Counted from the first letter of the stretch, positions 33,729-48,255 are shown. The stretch: 64,000 nucleotides of DNA from Otis tarda (GCA_026413225.1 CM048591.1:46893803-46957802), one strand, 5' to 3'. The notes: generated by a model from the sequence alone, not told the origin. Translations and numbers: made by a program.

Positions 33729-36700
33729 AGTATATTCCAGTCTGGTGTCATGGCACATTGATCTGTTGATGACTGTGTTGCATTAGGTAGTCTGCTGGAG
33801 TACATCTCCTGGTTCATCTTCACCAAAACAAATGTAGTTTGTGCATCTCAAGATATCTCTGCAGTGTGAACTGGAGAAGATTAAATGCAGATAACTAGAA
33901 GACTCACTTCAATAGTGTATTCCTAATCTGAACAAGAATGCAAATGCAAACTCACACTCATTTGTATCAGGGAAATATTTAACAACAGCAGCCAATACAC
34001 TGCATATGGTTTGAATATTGTAAATTCTGAATAAGTTTTGCAGCATACTGCATGGTCTCCATCACTTTCCTCCTCTGCTGGCTAAAATCCAAAGGTCTGT
34101 TGAGAACCTCTAGTGTCTGCCTGATTTACAGACTGATTAACAGTATCAGTACTTCTGCATTGCAGATGAGTTAACATACTGTTATCTGCAAGTATCCAGA
34201 GTATCTTGGCTTTCTGAGACATAAGTGCAAAACAGATTATTGCATGTAACGATTCAAGTACAGGACATTATCTTTCTAGATCCATTGAAGAAAAGATCTA
34301 TCACCTTCTCTGATACTTTTTTTCTGTCAGTACTATATAGTAATATAGCAAATATTCTCCGGTTAATTGTCTTTCTGGTAGTCAATGGCTTCTCAAACTG
34401 TGAGCTAAAAAATGAAGACTGAACAGAAATTTAATTTCCATGATGCTATTCCTCTCCAACTATTGCTCCTCTGTTATGCCAGTATTTTGTTTCAGGCAGG
34501 ATGCATATGAGGATTTTTGGCAGTATAACGCCTTACTTTGAAGCTAATGCTATTTTCTCAAATCTAGAACATGTATTAGTCAGCTTTTCCATAATGTAAG
34601 TAGTGCTCCACTTCATGTAATATATGAATAAACTTAAAAATATTTGTTAATTACTTCACAATAAATAGTCGCAAAAAGTGTTATGACGGCAAATTTTTCT
34701 GCATGTAGCTCAATAAACTAAGTTTTCTCCAAAAGGCATTATCAATTTCTCTATCTGGCAGACAAATGTAAGTCTGTTTTGTTGTTTGTTTTTGGTTTTT
34801 TTTTTTTGTGATCTGCTAATACTGAATGAAAAAAGCTTTTGATTAAAGCAGTGTTTTCTGAACCTTGATTCAATTTTCAAGGTTGAGTGAGTTGTTACCT
34901 CATCCCACTTCATACTTTGATATCATGTCTTTCATGTGAAGCTGGTATACTCAGAACTACCTGAACATCTGTTATCAGCTTTCAACCTTGACTTAAGGCC
35001 TCGATTATCTTTGGTAAAATAACCCTCCAGAAATTGTATAGCTATATGATAAATTTCTCTGTTTGATCATAAAAAAAAAAAAAACTAAGGCTTTTATAAA
35101 ATCATCATTCTGTTTATATTATTTTCTGGTAAAATCTTTTATTTCTAGTCTTTATTACATGAAATAAGTCTTGCTTTTATAGCACAATCAATCACTTCCA
35201 GATTTGCAGTGATTAATTTTAATGAAAGTAAATAGGTTTTGCTATAAAATATTTTTTATTTGGCAATATTTAATCAATATTGTTGATTTCATATTATACA
35301 TGCTTGTTTCTTCCAATATGCATGTGTGTAAAAAAAAAAATGCACTGCTATGATCTTGATAGTAATGGTGAGGATACTGTGGTAAACCCTTTCTGCAGTA
35401 TAATGCTGTTAAGCATCTGAATGAAGTTTAATGTCACTAAACAGCATTTCATTACTACCTTGTCCTCTTGGGTATATGTTTCTTCTTCTTCTAGACTATC
35501 TGCTGGACCTTGCATTTCATTAGAATCTGTCTTAGTGGCTTCCTGGATGTTTTTCCCTTAACAGAAGCATTGCTATTCTGCTGGGGGTTTTTTTGGTTTT
35601 TTTTTTTTTTGTTTATAAAATGGCTTCATACATACAGTTTTAGTAGGACTTTTTTTGTTCTTTCTTACTTTTATGTGGCATTTCCAAACATACTATATCT
35701 CATCTATTTAAGCCTTGTTCTGCTTTTGGCAACATCTAGAAAAGGAATATTTTTGTAGACCCAATTGAAAGATCAAAAAAAAAAACTTGTCCCCATTCCT
35801 AAGTACTTTGCAATGCAAAAGATATGATATTTTGAGAACATCATTTTAGCCATGTTTATCATCAGCTTAACATCCAAACATCCCTGAAACTGTAAGATAT
35901 AGTTTCTCTTAAACAGGATTTTTTTACGGTAAATTAGTATTGAATAGGGTAGCCTGCATGGTAGTGGACAATAGTTTTGTAACTACTGATGAGAGAATAT
36001 AGCTAAAATAAATATCAGGAGATAAAAGAAGACCTGAAGGACAGAGGCCAATAAAATACTTACACAAAACTAAGTGGAAGATAATGACCCTAGCACATAC
36101 CCGTAGGGTTAGGAATGAGATAGTCTTGGAAGAAAATCAGGAGTAGATGAAGTCAAGAGAACCAAGTGAGGTGAACACATAATCTGCTCTATAGATCTGT
36201 AGGTTGACTGGTGGCTAACAGGTCAAGCAGAGTGATAATTCTGGAGCAAAGTTCAACTTCGAACAGACTATTACACATGCTGATGTGAATAGTTTCACCT
36301 GAGTCTATGAGAACTCAAAATGGTTTACAGTGAAATTGAAAGAGTTACAACCCATAGTTTTCCAAGTACATTGAATGAGGTTAAGAATGAAAAGCAGAAG
36401 GGACATTACAGCCCAGCTGAGAGCTGGTAAATGATACTCTAAAAGATATTAAACTTGGATGAGTCGAAACACAAAATGTTAAATTTGTTTCTTAAATAGA
36501 GCTTTTTGATAAATTTCTTATTTAATTTGTTGGATTTGTTTTTCTTCTCTTAAAGCCTATGTCTATTAAAGCAATGAAGAGAGATATTTTATAAGAACTG
36601 AAACTTAGGCATCATTTCTCTCTCTACACTACCACAAAATATATTTTTCCATTTTACTTTATAAAAAGCATTTCCATTTGAATTTTAAAAGTAAGAGTAG

Positions 36701-39700
36701 TTTAATCTGTTATATCTGCATAATTTTAAATCAAATTAATTATTTGTGTATTCTGTTTCCTCTCTTACCTATACCAAAAAATCAAAGGGCATCTGTCTTA
36801 TTATACATAGTACAAAAATACAATCTGGTTTTTTTTGTCTTGTGGATTAGAACTTCGTGATTGGGCTTGCTTATATCTGCAAGAATGCTCTAGGCATTAA
36901 CTAGGGAAACTGCACAACAGTCATGAACTGTGCACATTGTATTATTCAGTAACACTTGCTTTCCAGATTTCACAAGTTAGAAATTCTTGGTAGCACTTCA
37001 CAAGGCTAATTTATTTCATCTTTAGTCTTGTGTTTTAATAGATAAAGAAATAATAGAAATATTTTATACTTCATTTCCATCTTTCATCTGACGATATCAA
37101 AGCACTGTCAAAGACCACCTGTAAATGGTCACAGTAAAATGTATTTCTATGTGTTTTGGAGCATATTTGCTATTTAGGGTAAGAAAAATACCTGTGAAAC
37201 AGAATAAAATTTTCAGATGTACTGATGACAGCAAACCATGGAATTAATGTTTATGATAGTTTGAAATCCTGTTCTCTCTTTGGAAATGGTTTGTAATTGT
37301 ATCTGTATGCATTCCCTACATCCAATTGTTGACTGTTGAATAATACTTACTTGAACAATTAGTCACAAATTATTATGTTCAACTATTTACTCATTTTCCT
37401 GTAATATCACTAATTATAACTTTTCAAATAAAAGAATTTTTAAAATCATACTAGCAGAGATACAGAAAGCCAAATTTGAAATTGCAAATTATTGGATGGA
37501 TATTAATTGGCACTAAATTCTGTAACAAATTCCAGTGTTCACAATTATTTGCATGACTGTCCAGCTACATAAAGTATGCTTGAGTAACATAAACTGATAA
37601 ATCGTCACCTGTGTTTTTAATACTGACACTTGTAAAAAGATGGGAGGAGGGTGAGGGGGAGAAGTCCTTAATTTCTGTTCTTCATTTTCTGTTTTCATAT
37701 CACCATGGAAATTACTGTTGGTTTTAATTTTCTGTGAGTTCAGTTCCAAGTCTTTGGATTGTTTATTTGTGACTAATTATCAAAAACTCCTCAGTTCTCA
37801 CATTTGGACAGTAAATTCTCATGCTTACATGTGATCCAGCATTGAAAGACACATTGTAAAAATGAAGTTTCTCTGCTTATTTTTGCAGAAAATGAAGAAA
37901 CACTTCAGGAAACTATCTGTTATAGCATATACGGAAGCTTTCAAAAAATTCTTGTCTCTCCACAGCAAAACCTTTGTTTCATTCATTGGACTCTAGAGTG
38001 CTCTTGAAGAATCAAAATGTCATTAAGTAATTTTTTTCAAGAGGCAATGGAATCCTGGTTTTCCTGATTCTTAGCATCTGATAAAAGATTTACCGAATTC
38101 TATAGTGAACTTTCTACTGAATGTCATGTGCTTCTAAATTAATGATTAGGGGAACATTTCCCATAAATACAATTTTTTTTTCCTACTATGTATGATAAAA
38201 ATACTTGCTTAGACCTAAATGCTTTATTAAGATTTTACTGTATTTTGAAATTTGCCATAGATGACAATTTTCTCAGGGTTTTGTGATTTAGTTTTTTTTT
38301 TTTTTAATTCATTGACAAGCCAGGCTCTTGAGGACTATTTTTGTCCTGTCACTCATTTCAAGATACAATTGCTGTTAGGAAAAATGCAGCTTCTTCCTCA
38401 GACAGAAGAGGACTGTAAGTGGAGGTGAGAACAGTCAGAAGCTTACTGAAAGTATGTTATCTACTTGTTTCACATTTGCATCTGGAAGGGCTTAAGGAAA
38501 TAGTAAGTAATCATCAGCCTGGCACTGTGAGAAAAGTTTCAGGAAATCGTCCAACCCAAGAACCACGCATAGTTGTAGTTTGAATTAAATGGAAATTTTT
38601 CACTCTTTCAATTAGTATAAAGTGGTTGTTTCCAGCTGGATAGTTCTGATTGGTTTTGGTAATGCGATGGTGTCCATGGAAATACAACTGTTTTCCAGGG
38701 GTCATCAAGGATCTTGCTTAAATAGTGTTCTTCTGTACTACAGTCATTAATTATTTTCTGTAGTTTTACTTTTGTGTTCATATATGTGCCTGTGTGCGCA
38801 TATAAGTAATTATGTAAAATAATGCTGTAGAATATATACTGCACCAAATGCCCAAAAAAAAGATCCCTTTCAATTCCAGTCTTCTACCTATATTGAACAG
38901 TTCATTGTCAGGAACAAGTTCAAATAAATACTAGAACTTCCAGTGAAATTCACAAGTTCAGCAGGCATTGGAAATCCTATAATCTTTCCTCCTTGCTTTT
39001 ATTATTTTCTTTAAGTACATGGAGCTGAGTATTTCCTCTTTCCAGTACACACACATCTGTAACCACATTAACTATGCCAGTCAGCCAGAGAATCTCAGAT
39101 GTTCTCCTAGGAAGGAAGAATGAATCATTATGTTTTTCTCTTTAAATGTAACATTAAGATTAGATTACCAATTTAAGGCTTCTAAACTGAAGTTAAAAAT
39201 AGATTGTATTAGCAATTGAAACAAAATCTTGTTGATAGCTTCTTGACATTAAGGGCCATATAATTCTCTATATGTACTGTTTTCTTTTCCCTGGCATCTT
39301 TATTATTTTTTTTCATCTTTTGTTGCATCTTTGTTACTTTTTTTTTTTTGCAATAAAGGTACTAACTAGTGCAGCATTGAGATTTTTTGTGTGGTCATGC
39401 AATAACATAAGACTAGCCTGTTAAATTTTTAGATAGTAAAAAGTGTCATAAGCTCTCTGTGTAATTTGCATAACTTAAATGGAAGAGAAAACCTAAGATA
39501 TTAAAAAAAAAAGCATTACTTCAGTGATCCTGACAGAGAACAAGAACATAAAAAGTAAAAGAATTCACCATGTCTATACAAGTAAAAAATATTACTCAGT
39601 GGGAAGTTAGAATTGGTTTATAATCTTTTTAAAAGCATAGAAAAATTTCTAGTTAGTGGTCAATATAAAGCCCAGTAAATATATTGCTAATTAGAATAGA

Positions 39701-42700
39701 TTGTAAAGGGTTTCCTTTTATCATACTTTACAGTTTGATGATGCAAAGAAGGGCTTTCAACACTGAAGTTACTGTTCAACATTGGAAGTACGAAAGTTGT
39801 TGAGTATGCTGTACATGTTTTAAAGTAGCTCTGAAGACAGAGACCATTACCATCCTTGGACACTGAGTCATTAACAGGATAGGGACTAACAGCAGACCAT
39901 AATAATTATAAATTAGACTGTTGTATGTTTATGAAACATAGGAAAAAGGCAGGCTGACCTGAAGAAGAAGGAAAATAAAATCAAGGAGGAAAAGTAAAGA
40001 CATGCTGTCTTTAATATCATTGGAATGAGAGCTTGTGCCAACATGGCTAATCTGGTGGTCTACAAAATGCTAATTGATTACGGAAAGATTTTCATGGGTA
40101 CATTCTGAAGGGCTGTCTATTGCATAACTGCACTAGATATTGGCAGTATTTCTGTTTACTGCCACCAGACATTTTTGCCAAATGAAAGCCAAGGCCTTGT
40201 TGCGCACTGGTTCTCATTCGTAATCAGCTTGTGTGACTTTTGCCATCATCAGTATCTTCAATACTTGCCTTTTTTTTTTTGGCCAAATCTCCTTTGTCCA
40301 CCTAGTATTATCACTTACTATATACTAGTTGTAAAAGTGTTAATTTAGTGATGCATTTCTTATAGCACTCTGTTCTAATGTATCTGAAAGTACATCAAAT
40401 ATGACAGACTATGTGTTGCACAGAATGTTGAAAGTCTATTCAGTATTAGTACCTATATTAAAACATTGAAAATAGAAAATGTTCGTTATAACACAGTGAG
40501 TGTCTGTCTTTAATTTAGAAAGATGAACAAATACAGAGATGTCAGAGGTAACAATCTTGCAGGAGATTATTTTTAGTAAATTTTAATTGCATTAATATGT
40601 ATGTTATATTCCTATTTGTATTTGTTTTAGCATGGTTACACAGTATTTAAACAAGTTCTCCTTTTTGTTTTCTTCTGTTCTTGTTTGGTTTCCCAACTGT
40701 TGTTTCACCATTTGATGCTTTTCCCCCTTGACACTATGCTAATATTTGCTTTGGAGGCTTTAAAGTTACTCTCTCATGCAGATTGTTTCCTAAATTCTGT
40801 GTCTGTGTTCACTGTCTCAAAACTGCTATAAACAAAACGTTATGTCTCTCATGGCTAGAGATATTTAGTCTTTGGTACTGGCAAAATTAAAATATCCAAT
40901 TATGATCAATATTGTAAAGTAACATATTGATCAGTTGATCCCACTGATATCAGTAGAATTACCCTGAGGGGAAAAGGTACTAGACTTTAGGAAGTGTCTT
41001 TTATTAACTAAATTATTCAAATGTTAAAAATACAGAAGTTTTGAATAAATATATTCTCATTAAGTGAAAGGCGAATTTTCACGAGAGATACTTAAATTTA
41101 GACTATGACAAGAAACAGATTATAATTATTTTCTAAACTAATGCTTTTTCTCTACAAGCTTTCAGCTCTTAACTTTGAATTTTTCAATTGTTTTTACTTA
41201 AAGCACTGTGATATTGAAAACAGTGCTATTTTAGATAGGATTAATCTTTCTAGAAGGGATTGTTCTTTGTGTTTTCTCTTCGAAATACAGTGACTTTTGT
41301 GCTAATAACTTCATGAAAAGAGAATGTCAATACAGTGGATTTACTGAGAAGATGTTGATGGTATAATATACAGTAATTTACGTGCTTAATACATTACCTC
41401 ACTTACCTTACTCATTACATCAGTACATCGAATGGATTATACAACAGAATTTTTTTTGTACATGTGAGACCTGCACATATTTCTGTACATTTGTAGTTGC
41501 TACAACTCACTAGTCATATTACAAAAACTTTATAACTTTCTGGAAAGGACATCTTCAAGAAATAATTGCCATTTAATCCCTTCATATGTGACTTGCACAA
41601 CTCTTGCTCATTCATTTAAGTATGTAAATACAGATCTTGATTTTTTTTAATTTTGTCTTCAGTCACAATGATGCAAGGTCTATTTAGACCCACACCCAGA
41701 AAGCTCTACCCTCCTATTTTCCTACCTTCACATTTTCGAAAGACCAAAAACAGCTACTGAAAAAAACCACAGGAAAGATGTGCCCACATCACATTCCAAA
41801 GACCCCCCTCTCTAGGTCAGGCTCAGCTGCCAGTGAGATCTGCGTATTTCCAACCTAGCAGAATGTTATTATCTCACGGCTGCTTAGATCGTCTCAATAG
41901 GATTTGACTGCTAACAATCTAACTGCTAACAAGTCCGCTGAAATCCAGATTATCTGCTCAAATCTGAACCTCTAGAAATCCATCTGTTTACCTATTGCAT
42001 ACTTGCTTGGTGTAAATTATATGGGAAGATATTTGTGTCAGCATCTTTTTGCTGTGTTAAGGACTAAGGACTAGTCTTCAGCCACTGTTAAGGGCTGGAG
42101 ATTAAATTACTTTAAGGGTTGGATTTTTTCACCCATCATTATTATCTCTTTTCTGATCACCCTAGCAAGTAAATCAGTGTAAAAAAAAATTACTCTATGT
42201 GGGGTTCAGAATCCAAGTGATAGTATGAAGGCAATTATAATGGTACAAGTTAAAGTCTAAGTGCTGAAAGTGCATGCTACTAGAGACAAGAGAATAAAAA
42301 GTATCCTATCAACAACTACGGCAAAAAGCCAACAAGCTTAAATATGTCTTTTAGAAAATATGGAGTTTTCTTGCATAGGGAGATTAATTTTGCATTCAAA
42401 TGACATACTGCAAACACAAATAATATCTGCTTGTCAAATACACGTTTCCAGAATATTTAATTAATGTGGACATATTGCAGTGATCTACACTTTGTTTTAT
42501 TTTGTTAAAAGAAGTGCAAATCATGTTTAATCATTCTACAGATTCTCTTTCCTCTTCATACTGGAAAGGAAAGCAGATTAAAAAGACCCAAAAAAAAAGT
42601 GAACTCTTGCAAAATAAGGAAACTGTGCATAAACTGTTGGCTACTTTTAACATTCACTTTCAGATATTACTAGCTTTGTTCAGAATCAAATAAAGACAAC

Positions 42701-44154
42701 TTTTAACAAATTAAAATAAAGCAAAAGTATGTCAGCAGGGAAAAACTATTACTCTTTCCTTTCTTACCAACAAAGTGCTTCCGAGTACTTGACTGAAATT
42801 TAAAAGCTGATTAAATGATGTGTTTGCAACAAATCAAAAACTACATTTCATGTCATCCAGGGAATATAGAAAAGAATCTACACAAATGAAATAGCAATTA
42901 TTTGTTGAAGGATAGTAAGCATAGCTTTCCACAAGAGTTTCTTCAGAGTCACTCCAGAATTTCAAATGAACAATTCAGCAGTTACTTATTTACACCAAAA
43001 TGGTGTACTTCAAAATTACAAGATAATAAAAATTGGAGTCTAGTATGAAAATATAAAATCTGGTCATTTTTTAAAACCAAAAATCCAAGGTGTATCAATC
43101 TGATGATGCAACCGTAAGCTTTGTGTATCTCAACTGACAATCTACTATGTTTCCCATAGAATCTCAAAAAACCTGAAATATCTGGAACAAAGGAAGAGTG
43201 TTTCAATGCAATCCAAAGATACTATGATGCTTTATTAGGTTAGAAGATTCAAGAGGTGGACATACTGCTGTTGTTCAAACAAGCCTGCAGGAATCAGGTA
43301 AAAAAACCTAATAAAGTATAAAGCTGCTTTAAGCATCTGCCAGGCTTTCAACCCTGCCTGCAACTCCATGATGACCCATAATGTCACAAGATGACCTTGT
43401 TGTTTATATGCTGTACTTTTCTTCTGCATATCAATGGATTTGTGTCAATTTAGCCCTCCTAAAGATACAGCAGCAAAACCTTATTACTTCTTATGACTAT
43501 CTTCCTTTATTTCTTTAAACCTATTTTTCTTTCTGCACCATTCTATTCTTGTGCATTTATTTTACCTTATATAAAGAAGGAAAAATATTTTCTGTGTATA
43601 AGATCATTAAACTTATGTGGACTCATTCTCAGATTTTTATTACTTGCATTAGCTGGTCATCAGAAATGAGAAGTAATAGAAATTTTGTTACTTTAACTAA
43701 TGCTGTGACAATGGTAGATCTAGTGTGTATAAATTAATTTATTTCTGTCTAATACCCATGACAGTGCCATCTACAAAGACTGATACTTTTGTGACCTCAA
43801 AATGGACAAAGTGACTTCGTAATACCTACACTCAGCTTTACTAAAGGGAGCCAAGTTTCTGTCTGGAAGTCTATGTGCTAGCTCCTTGGAAAATTCAAAG
43901 GCATTCTCCTTCCTTTGACCACTAGGTCCAAAGTCTTTGTCTTTCGTACGTATACAGGAGGCCACTGAAGAACTTAATAATAAAAAGCTTGCTTTCCTGG
44001 GCTCTTCTGAATAAAGTTCTACATAATCTTATCTGACCAATTTTAAACAAAATCATTAAAATGCAAAATAAAATCATTTTACAAGGAGATGGAGAACAGA
44101 GCTTTCAGAAATATATCCTGGTGCATGGACATGGTAGTAAGCAATAGGGAGGAC
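33729..44154. other. 10.4-kb AT-rich, repeat-poor non-coding stretch
   Basis: No gene, CR1 or LTR is recognised in this longest transposon-free interval. It has many T or A homopolymers (for example 35590-35612 and 38288-38305) and open frames no longer than about 80 codons. A 10-bp hairpin lies at 40903-40933. It may contain conserved non-coding elements, which cannot be judged without alignment. Confidence 0.5.
40903..40933. repeat. Perfect 10-bp inverted repeat with an 11-nt loop
   Basis: The arms TGATCAATAT (40903-40912) and ATATTGATCA (40924-40933) are exact reverse complements. Confidence 0.85.
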
Positions 44155-44386
44155 AGAATGAGACCAGATATAAGGAAGAATTTTTTTACGATGAGAGTGG
44201 TGAAATACTGGAACAGGTTGCCCAGAGAGGTGGTAGAGGCCCCATCCATGGAAACATTCATGGCCAGGTTGGACAGGGCTCTGAGCAACCTGATCTAGTT
44301 GAAGATGTCCCTGCTCCTTGCAGGGAGGTTGGACTAGATGACTTTTAAAGGTCCCTTCCAACTCTATTTTATGATTCTATAATTCT
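44155..44386 (+). mobile_element. CR1 LINE, short 3' end
   Basis: Starts at the RPDIRKNFFTMRVVKYWNRLP-like end of ORF2, keeps the natural ORF2 terminus (SNLI and stop at about 44298), the 3'UTR hairpin and degenerate octamers. Confidence 0.93.
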
Positions 44387-45224
44387 ATAAATTATAAACT
44401 GTCTGAATATAAGAGATTTTCAAAGGTAGTCTCAGTAAAGCTGTTACTAGTCTTTCAAGTATTAGTGATATTTTTTGTCAGGGCCAAGGTGACGTGTTTT
44501 TACATAAGGCAAAAAGTGTGTAATTGTTTCAGGCACATCTGACTTGACCTAGTCACAAATCAGTCACTAAGCACGGTCTGGAATAGTTGGAGAAGACCAA
44601 GATCATGTGCCTACAGTGCTCAGTTAGGGTAAGGAATGTAAAGAGGGAATTTCCTATATCAAATCTGATTAATTTGAGCACTAGGCTAAAGAACCAAAAT
44701 TAGATTTTCAGAATTAGGTAGAAATTTTTAGAATAACTTAAAACTTTATAATATTTATTTAGAAACATCAAGTCATACAAAGTTGAATAATGTCTAATAT
44801 GGCTTTCAAAATCCACCCCTCCTCCTTACTTTGTCAGCATATTTCACTGGTATATATAGTTCTTTGCTCCAGGAGAGACGGGGTTTTTTAAGGTATTTTT
44901 TATAAAGCTGCATGTTGAATAAAAACAGCTATCACAACCATAACATTTCTTTATTAAGCTTAGCTAGATATAATTAAAATTTGAGATAATTAGAAAAGCC
45001 ATGAAGTATCTAATATCTTCCAAATGTCAGCCCCCTTCCAATTTATTTTTCTAGGAATTTCCTTCCTACTCTTTCTTGCCTGAGAATTCTTCCAACGCTA
45101 TAAATATCTTACATTCTTCTATGGGAACTCTTTTCTTTTCTTCACTCCAATGTAATTGGAGAAAATAGGTTTTGCAGTTTAAACGGAACAAAATGGAAAA
45201 TTTAAAATGGATTGAAGAATACAC
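44387..45224. other. Non-coding spacer
   Basis: AT-rich sequence; nothing recognised. Confidence 0.45.
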
Positions 45225-45377
45225 CCAAGATATTTGGAAGTGTTGGAAGTTTTCAAAGTCATGTTCAATGGAGATTTGAACAACTTGATATAGTGAAAGA
45301 TGTGGCAAGGGGGGTTGGACTAATTGGCCTTTGAAGGTCACTCCCAACCCAAATCATTCTGTGATTCTGTGATTCTA
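45225..45377 (+). mobile_element. Diverged CR1 3' end
   Basis: A 150-bp relic with GAAGTGTTGGAAGTTTTCAA, GGGGGGTTGGACTAATTGGC and ATTCTGTGATTCTGTGATTC. The changed octamer (ATTCTGTG) and the higher divergence suggest an older copy or another subfamily. Confidence 0.85.
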
Positions 45378-48097
45378 GTACTTCTAAATATTGTATTCTA
45401 TGTCAGTACAATTTAAGTGCTAGCACAGAAACACAAAGTTAAGTTATCTTACTGCATCAGTGTTGCAAACAGCTAGATACTATCACATTGGGAAAATTCT
45501 AGATCAGAGTTAGAACTTACAAAACTTGGGAATGTTTCAGTACCAGAATTAAAAAGGTTTGGAGGATTAATGGAAACCTAGTAGTTGTATGACATAGACA
45601 GAAAAACTTAAAAATGCTCTAACTTGATAAGGTTGTGGTTTTTTCTAAGTGTCCAATGTTTTGTCTAGAGCTGCATCTAGTAATTCTAGTTATATGTGAT
45701 CACAAATATTGGTGCATGATATTTTTGTTACAGTTCTTTTAATTAGATAGTATGTCTGTGACTGCATGGTCCAGTTGTTTTATGGTTCAATGATTGTATC
45801 ATGTCAGAGACTTTCACAGTTGTGTTAATCATCCATGTGTTTATTGTTTTCTTTTTGGTATGAGTGTTTGGGAAAATCTTAAAATCTTAAGTAAAGAGCT
45901 GTTGTTTTTCTTCTGCAGAGGTGTGTCTAGAGTAGCACATCTGTTTCATAACTTGGTAGCTGTATCTTGGTAACAGAAAAAGATGAATACATCTATAGAA
46001 GTCTGTAACAATAGTTTAGAATTTGCAGAATGTAGACAAATCAGAAATGTGCAAGGACCTTAAAAGTCAGATCCAGTAATTTCCTTATGGATGCAATTCC
46101 ACCACAGTTAGTTTTGTTTAGCATCTTTTTTTCACCTTTAAGTTATCTAATTAAGTTATTGTTAACTAAGATATTTCATTGCTTTATAATTTATCAGAAC
46201 TATTTCAAGATTTTTCTTATATAAAACGGTTTAGGAGTTGTCCTCAATGGGCTCTCAAATAGCAAAACTAAGCTCCTAACTGTCAAATTGTTACTTTTTG
46301 AAAAGTAAGCAGAATCATATTGACTGATGAGAAGGTTTTGGCTTGTTTCCTTGTTCACGTCATTATTAGCTTTACTAAGTTTAATAGTGCTTATAAATGC
46401 CACAATAATTAAGGATTTCCTCCTTGCCAGAAGGAAGCTTGAGTTTATAATAATAGAAAAGTACAAACAGAACTGATTGTTTAAACAAAAAGCTAAGTCG
46501 TGCATTTGGTTTTTTTCAGGAACACACTACTTGATTTTCTCTAAACTATCCTCTATGTGCTCTTGTGTTTCTATTTTCCAATCACTTTCATAAAATTGTT
46601 TCCATTGATTACATCTTCGTGTCTTTTCAGTGGGCTGAAATTAAGATTATGTCTGTTTCAATAGTAATTCAATAGCCACCTAAAGAACACTTTTCGGTTT
46701 CATCAGAATTTGTAAATGTTACTCTCCCTTTGCTTAAGTGCTCTGTAACTATCAACAGCAGCAAAAATATACTTTCTGCTGCTGCTACTGCCCTACACTG
46801 GGGAGAAAGACGGGGCATTGCATTTGCTTCAGTTAGAGCATTTACATGACTAGCAACTGAACAAAATGTACGTGATTGAATAATTTTACTGCTGCCAGTA
46901 GGATTAGTTTCACTGCAGTTCAATTAATTATGCCAATTTCCCTCTGCTACTGCTATAAGCTATTTGTCTAGCTTAAATCTCATACTTGCAACTTCTGGAT
47001 ATTTTATTAGGTGTATTTTACATGTAGATGAACGGAATGTCAAAGAGGGTTAGTAATTTGCCTAAGGTTGAACAGCTGTCACTACTACACGGTTCAGAAA
47101 ACCCAAAAAAACTTTGTCTATCATTCTATTTTCTTATAGTAGTCACAGAGAGAAGTCTTAAGTTACTGAAGCATTTTGGAAATCCTCTGAACAAAAACAG
47201 ATTCAAAAGGTCTGAAGAAGACAGTGAAGAAGAGACACTTACAGATTACAAAGGAAAATTTAGTACTTGGTCAACATTTAACTGTCTGGATGTTACCCTG
47301 AAAATCAAAACCAGAATTCTGTAGGACATATTAAGGAAAGAGGTTGCTGTGACCATCATTCCTGCATTAGAATAGATTTTTTTTTTCAAAACTGGAATTG
47401 CCTATATTATTAATTTGAATTTTTTTAACAGTATCTCATCAATAAGGTTACTTTATAAAAGACTGAGACTAAAATTTCAGAATTTGGTGGGAAGACTGGC
47501 AACATTCTGTTTCTTTCTAAGTTGCTTCACAATTCATGTTTTCAACAACATGTCTCTAGAATATGGCTATTTGCTTTTATTATCCCATCATTAAATTATC
47601 CATTAAATTATTCTCTTCATTCTTCAGTAATGTCATTATTTTTAACTTGAAGGAGTCTTTTTTGCACTTTGTCACACAAACTTGTGGTTGCTAATTTTCT
47701 TTGTAGAATGCTGCCATCTTATTAGGTCTTCTGTGCTACTCCAGATTCTGACCACGCTTTACAATAATTGCTGTTTGAATTATTTTTTATTCTCTCACTC
47801 TTGAGGCTTCATATCTGCATCAAGATGATAATTCAAAATGTAAATTATTATAACAATAACCTTATATTCAGTTTCTGTTTCTGATCTTCACCAAGTAGTC
47901 TGTTCTTCCTTATAATTGAAGGTACATCCCCCTTCCACATCTCCTGCATTTAATTTGTAGTCCTAAAAAATCCAGTGTTTTGTCTACAGTTCATCTCTTA
48001 CATTCATTTCTTTTTTCTATGGCAAATCATTCTCATTATTTTTGCAAAGTGTAATCTCAGTTTACAATGGTCTTCCTTTTTACTTCTCATTTGCTAC
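45378..48097. other. AT-rich non-coding stretch
   Basis: No gene or transposon recognised. The section at about 46670-46930 has a more mixed composition with CTGCTGCTGCTACTGCC and no long open frame. It could be regulatory, but only alignment would tell. Confidence 0.45.
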
Positions 48098-48255
48098 GTG
48101 TTATTCAAGTGGATATGAATAACACATAGCATATTTCGTGTTACGAAAATGCTCACGAACTTTCGTGCTCAAAGTTCGTGAGCACTTTGCTCAATCTGAC
48201 TATTGAGCAAAGTCAATGTCAATCTGACTGATTGTCTCAATCTGACTGATTGTCT
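48098..48255. repeat. Cluster of four consecutive hairpins plus 18-bp tandem repeats
   Basis: Hairpin 1: GTGTTATTCA (48098-48107) pairs with 48116-48125. Hairpin 2: AGCATATTTCGT (48128-48139) pairs with 48143-48153 with one bulged A and a 3-nt loop. Hairpin 3: TGCTCACGAACTTT (48150-48163) pairs perfectly with 48171-48184. Hairpin 4: ACTTTGCTCAAT (48184-48195) pairs perfectly with 48202-48213 around CTGACT. Then an 18-bp unit, CAATCTGACTGATTGTCT, occurs twice in tandem (48220-48237, 48238-48255), and its first ten bases already occur at 48192-48201. Neighbouring hairpins share arm bases. This is not part of any CR1 or LTR, and no gene lies in it. Confidence 0.92.

Noticed and set aside
46669..46923. 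Minus-strand 84-codon frame in a mixed-composition patch, considered as a coding exon
   Set aside because: No splice sites in a convincing arrangement and no recognisable protein. At most it is a candidate conserved non-coding element.
48220..48255. Tandem repeats considered as a CRISPR-like array
   Set aside because: The units are adjacent without spacers, the sequence is a vertebrate genome, and no cas gene exists.
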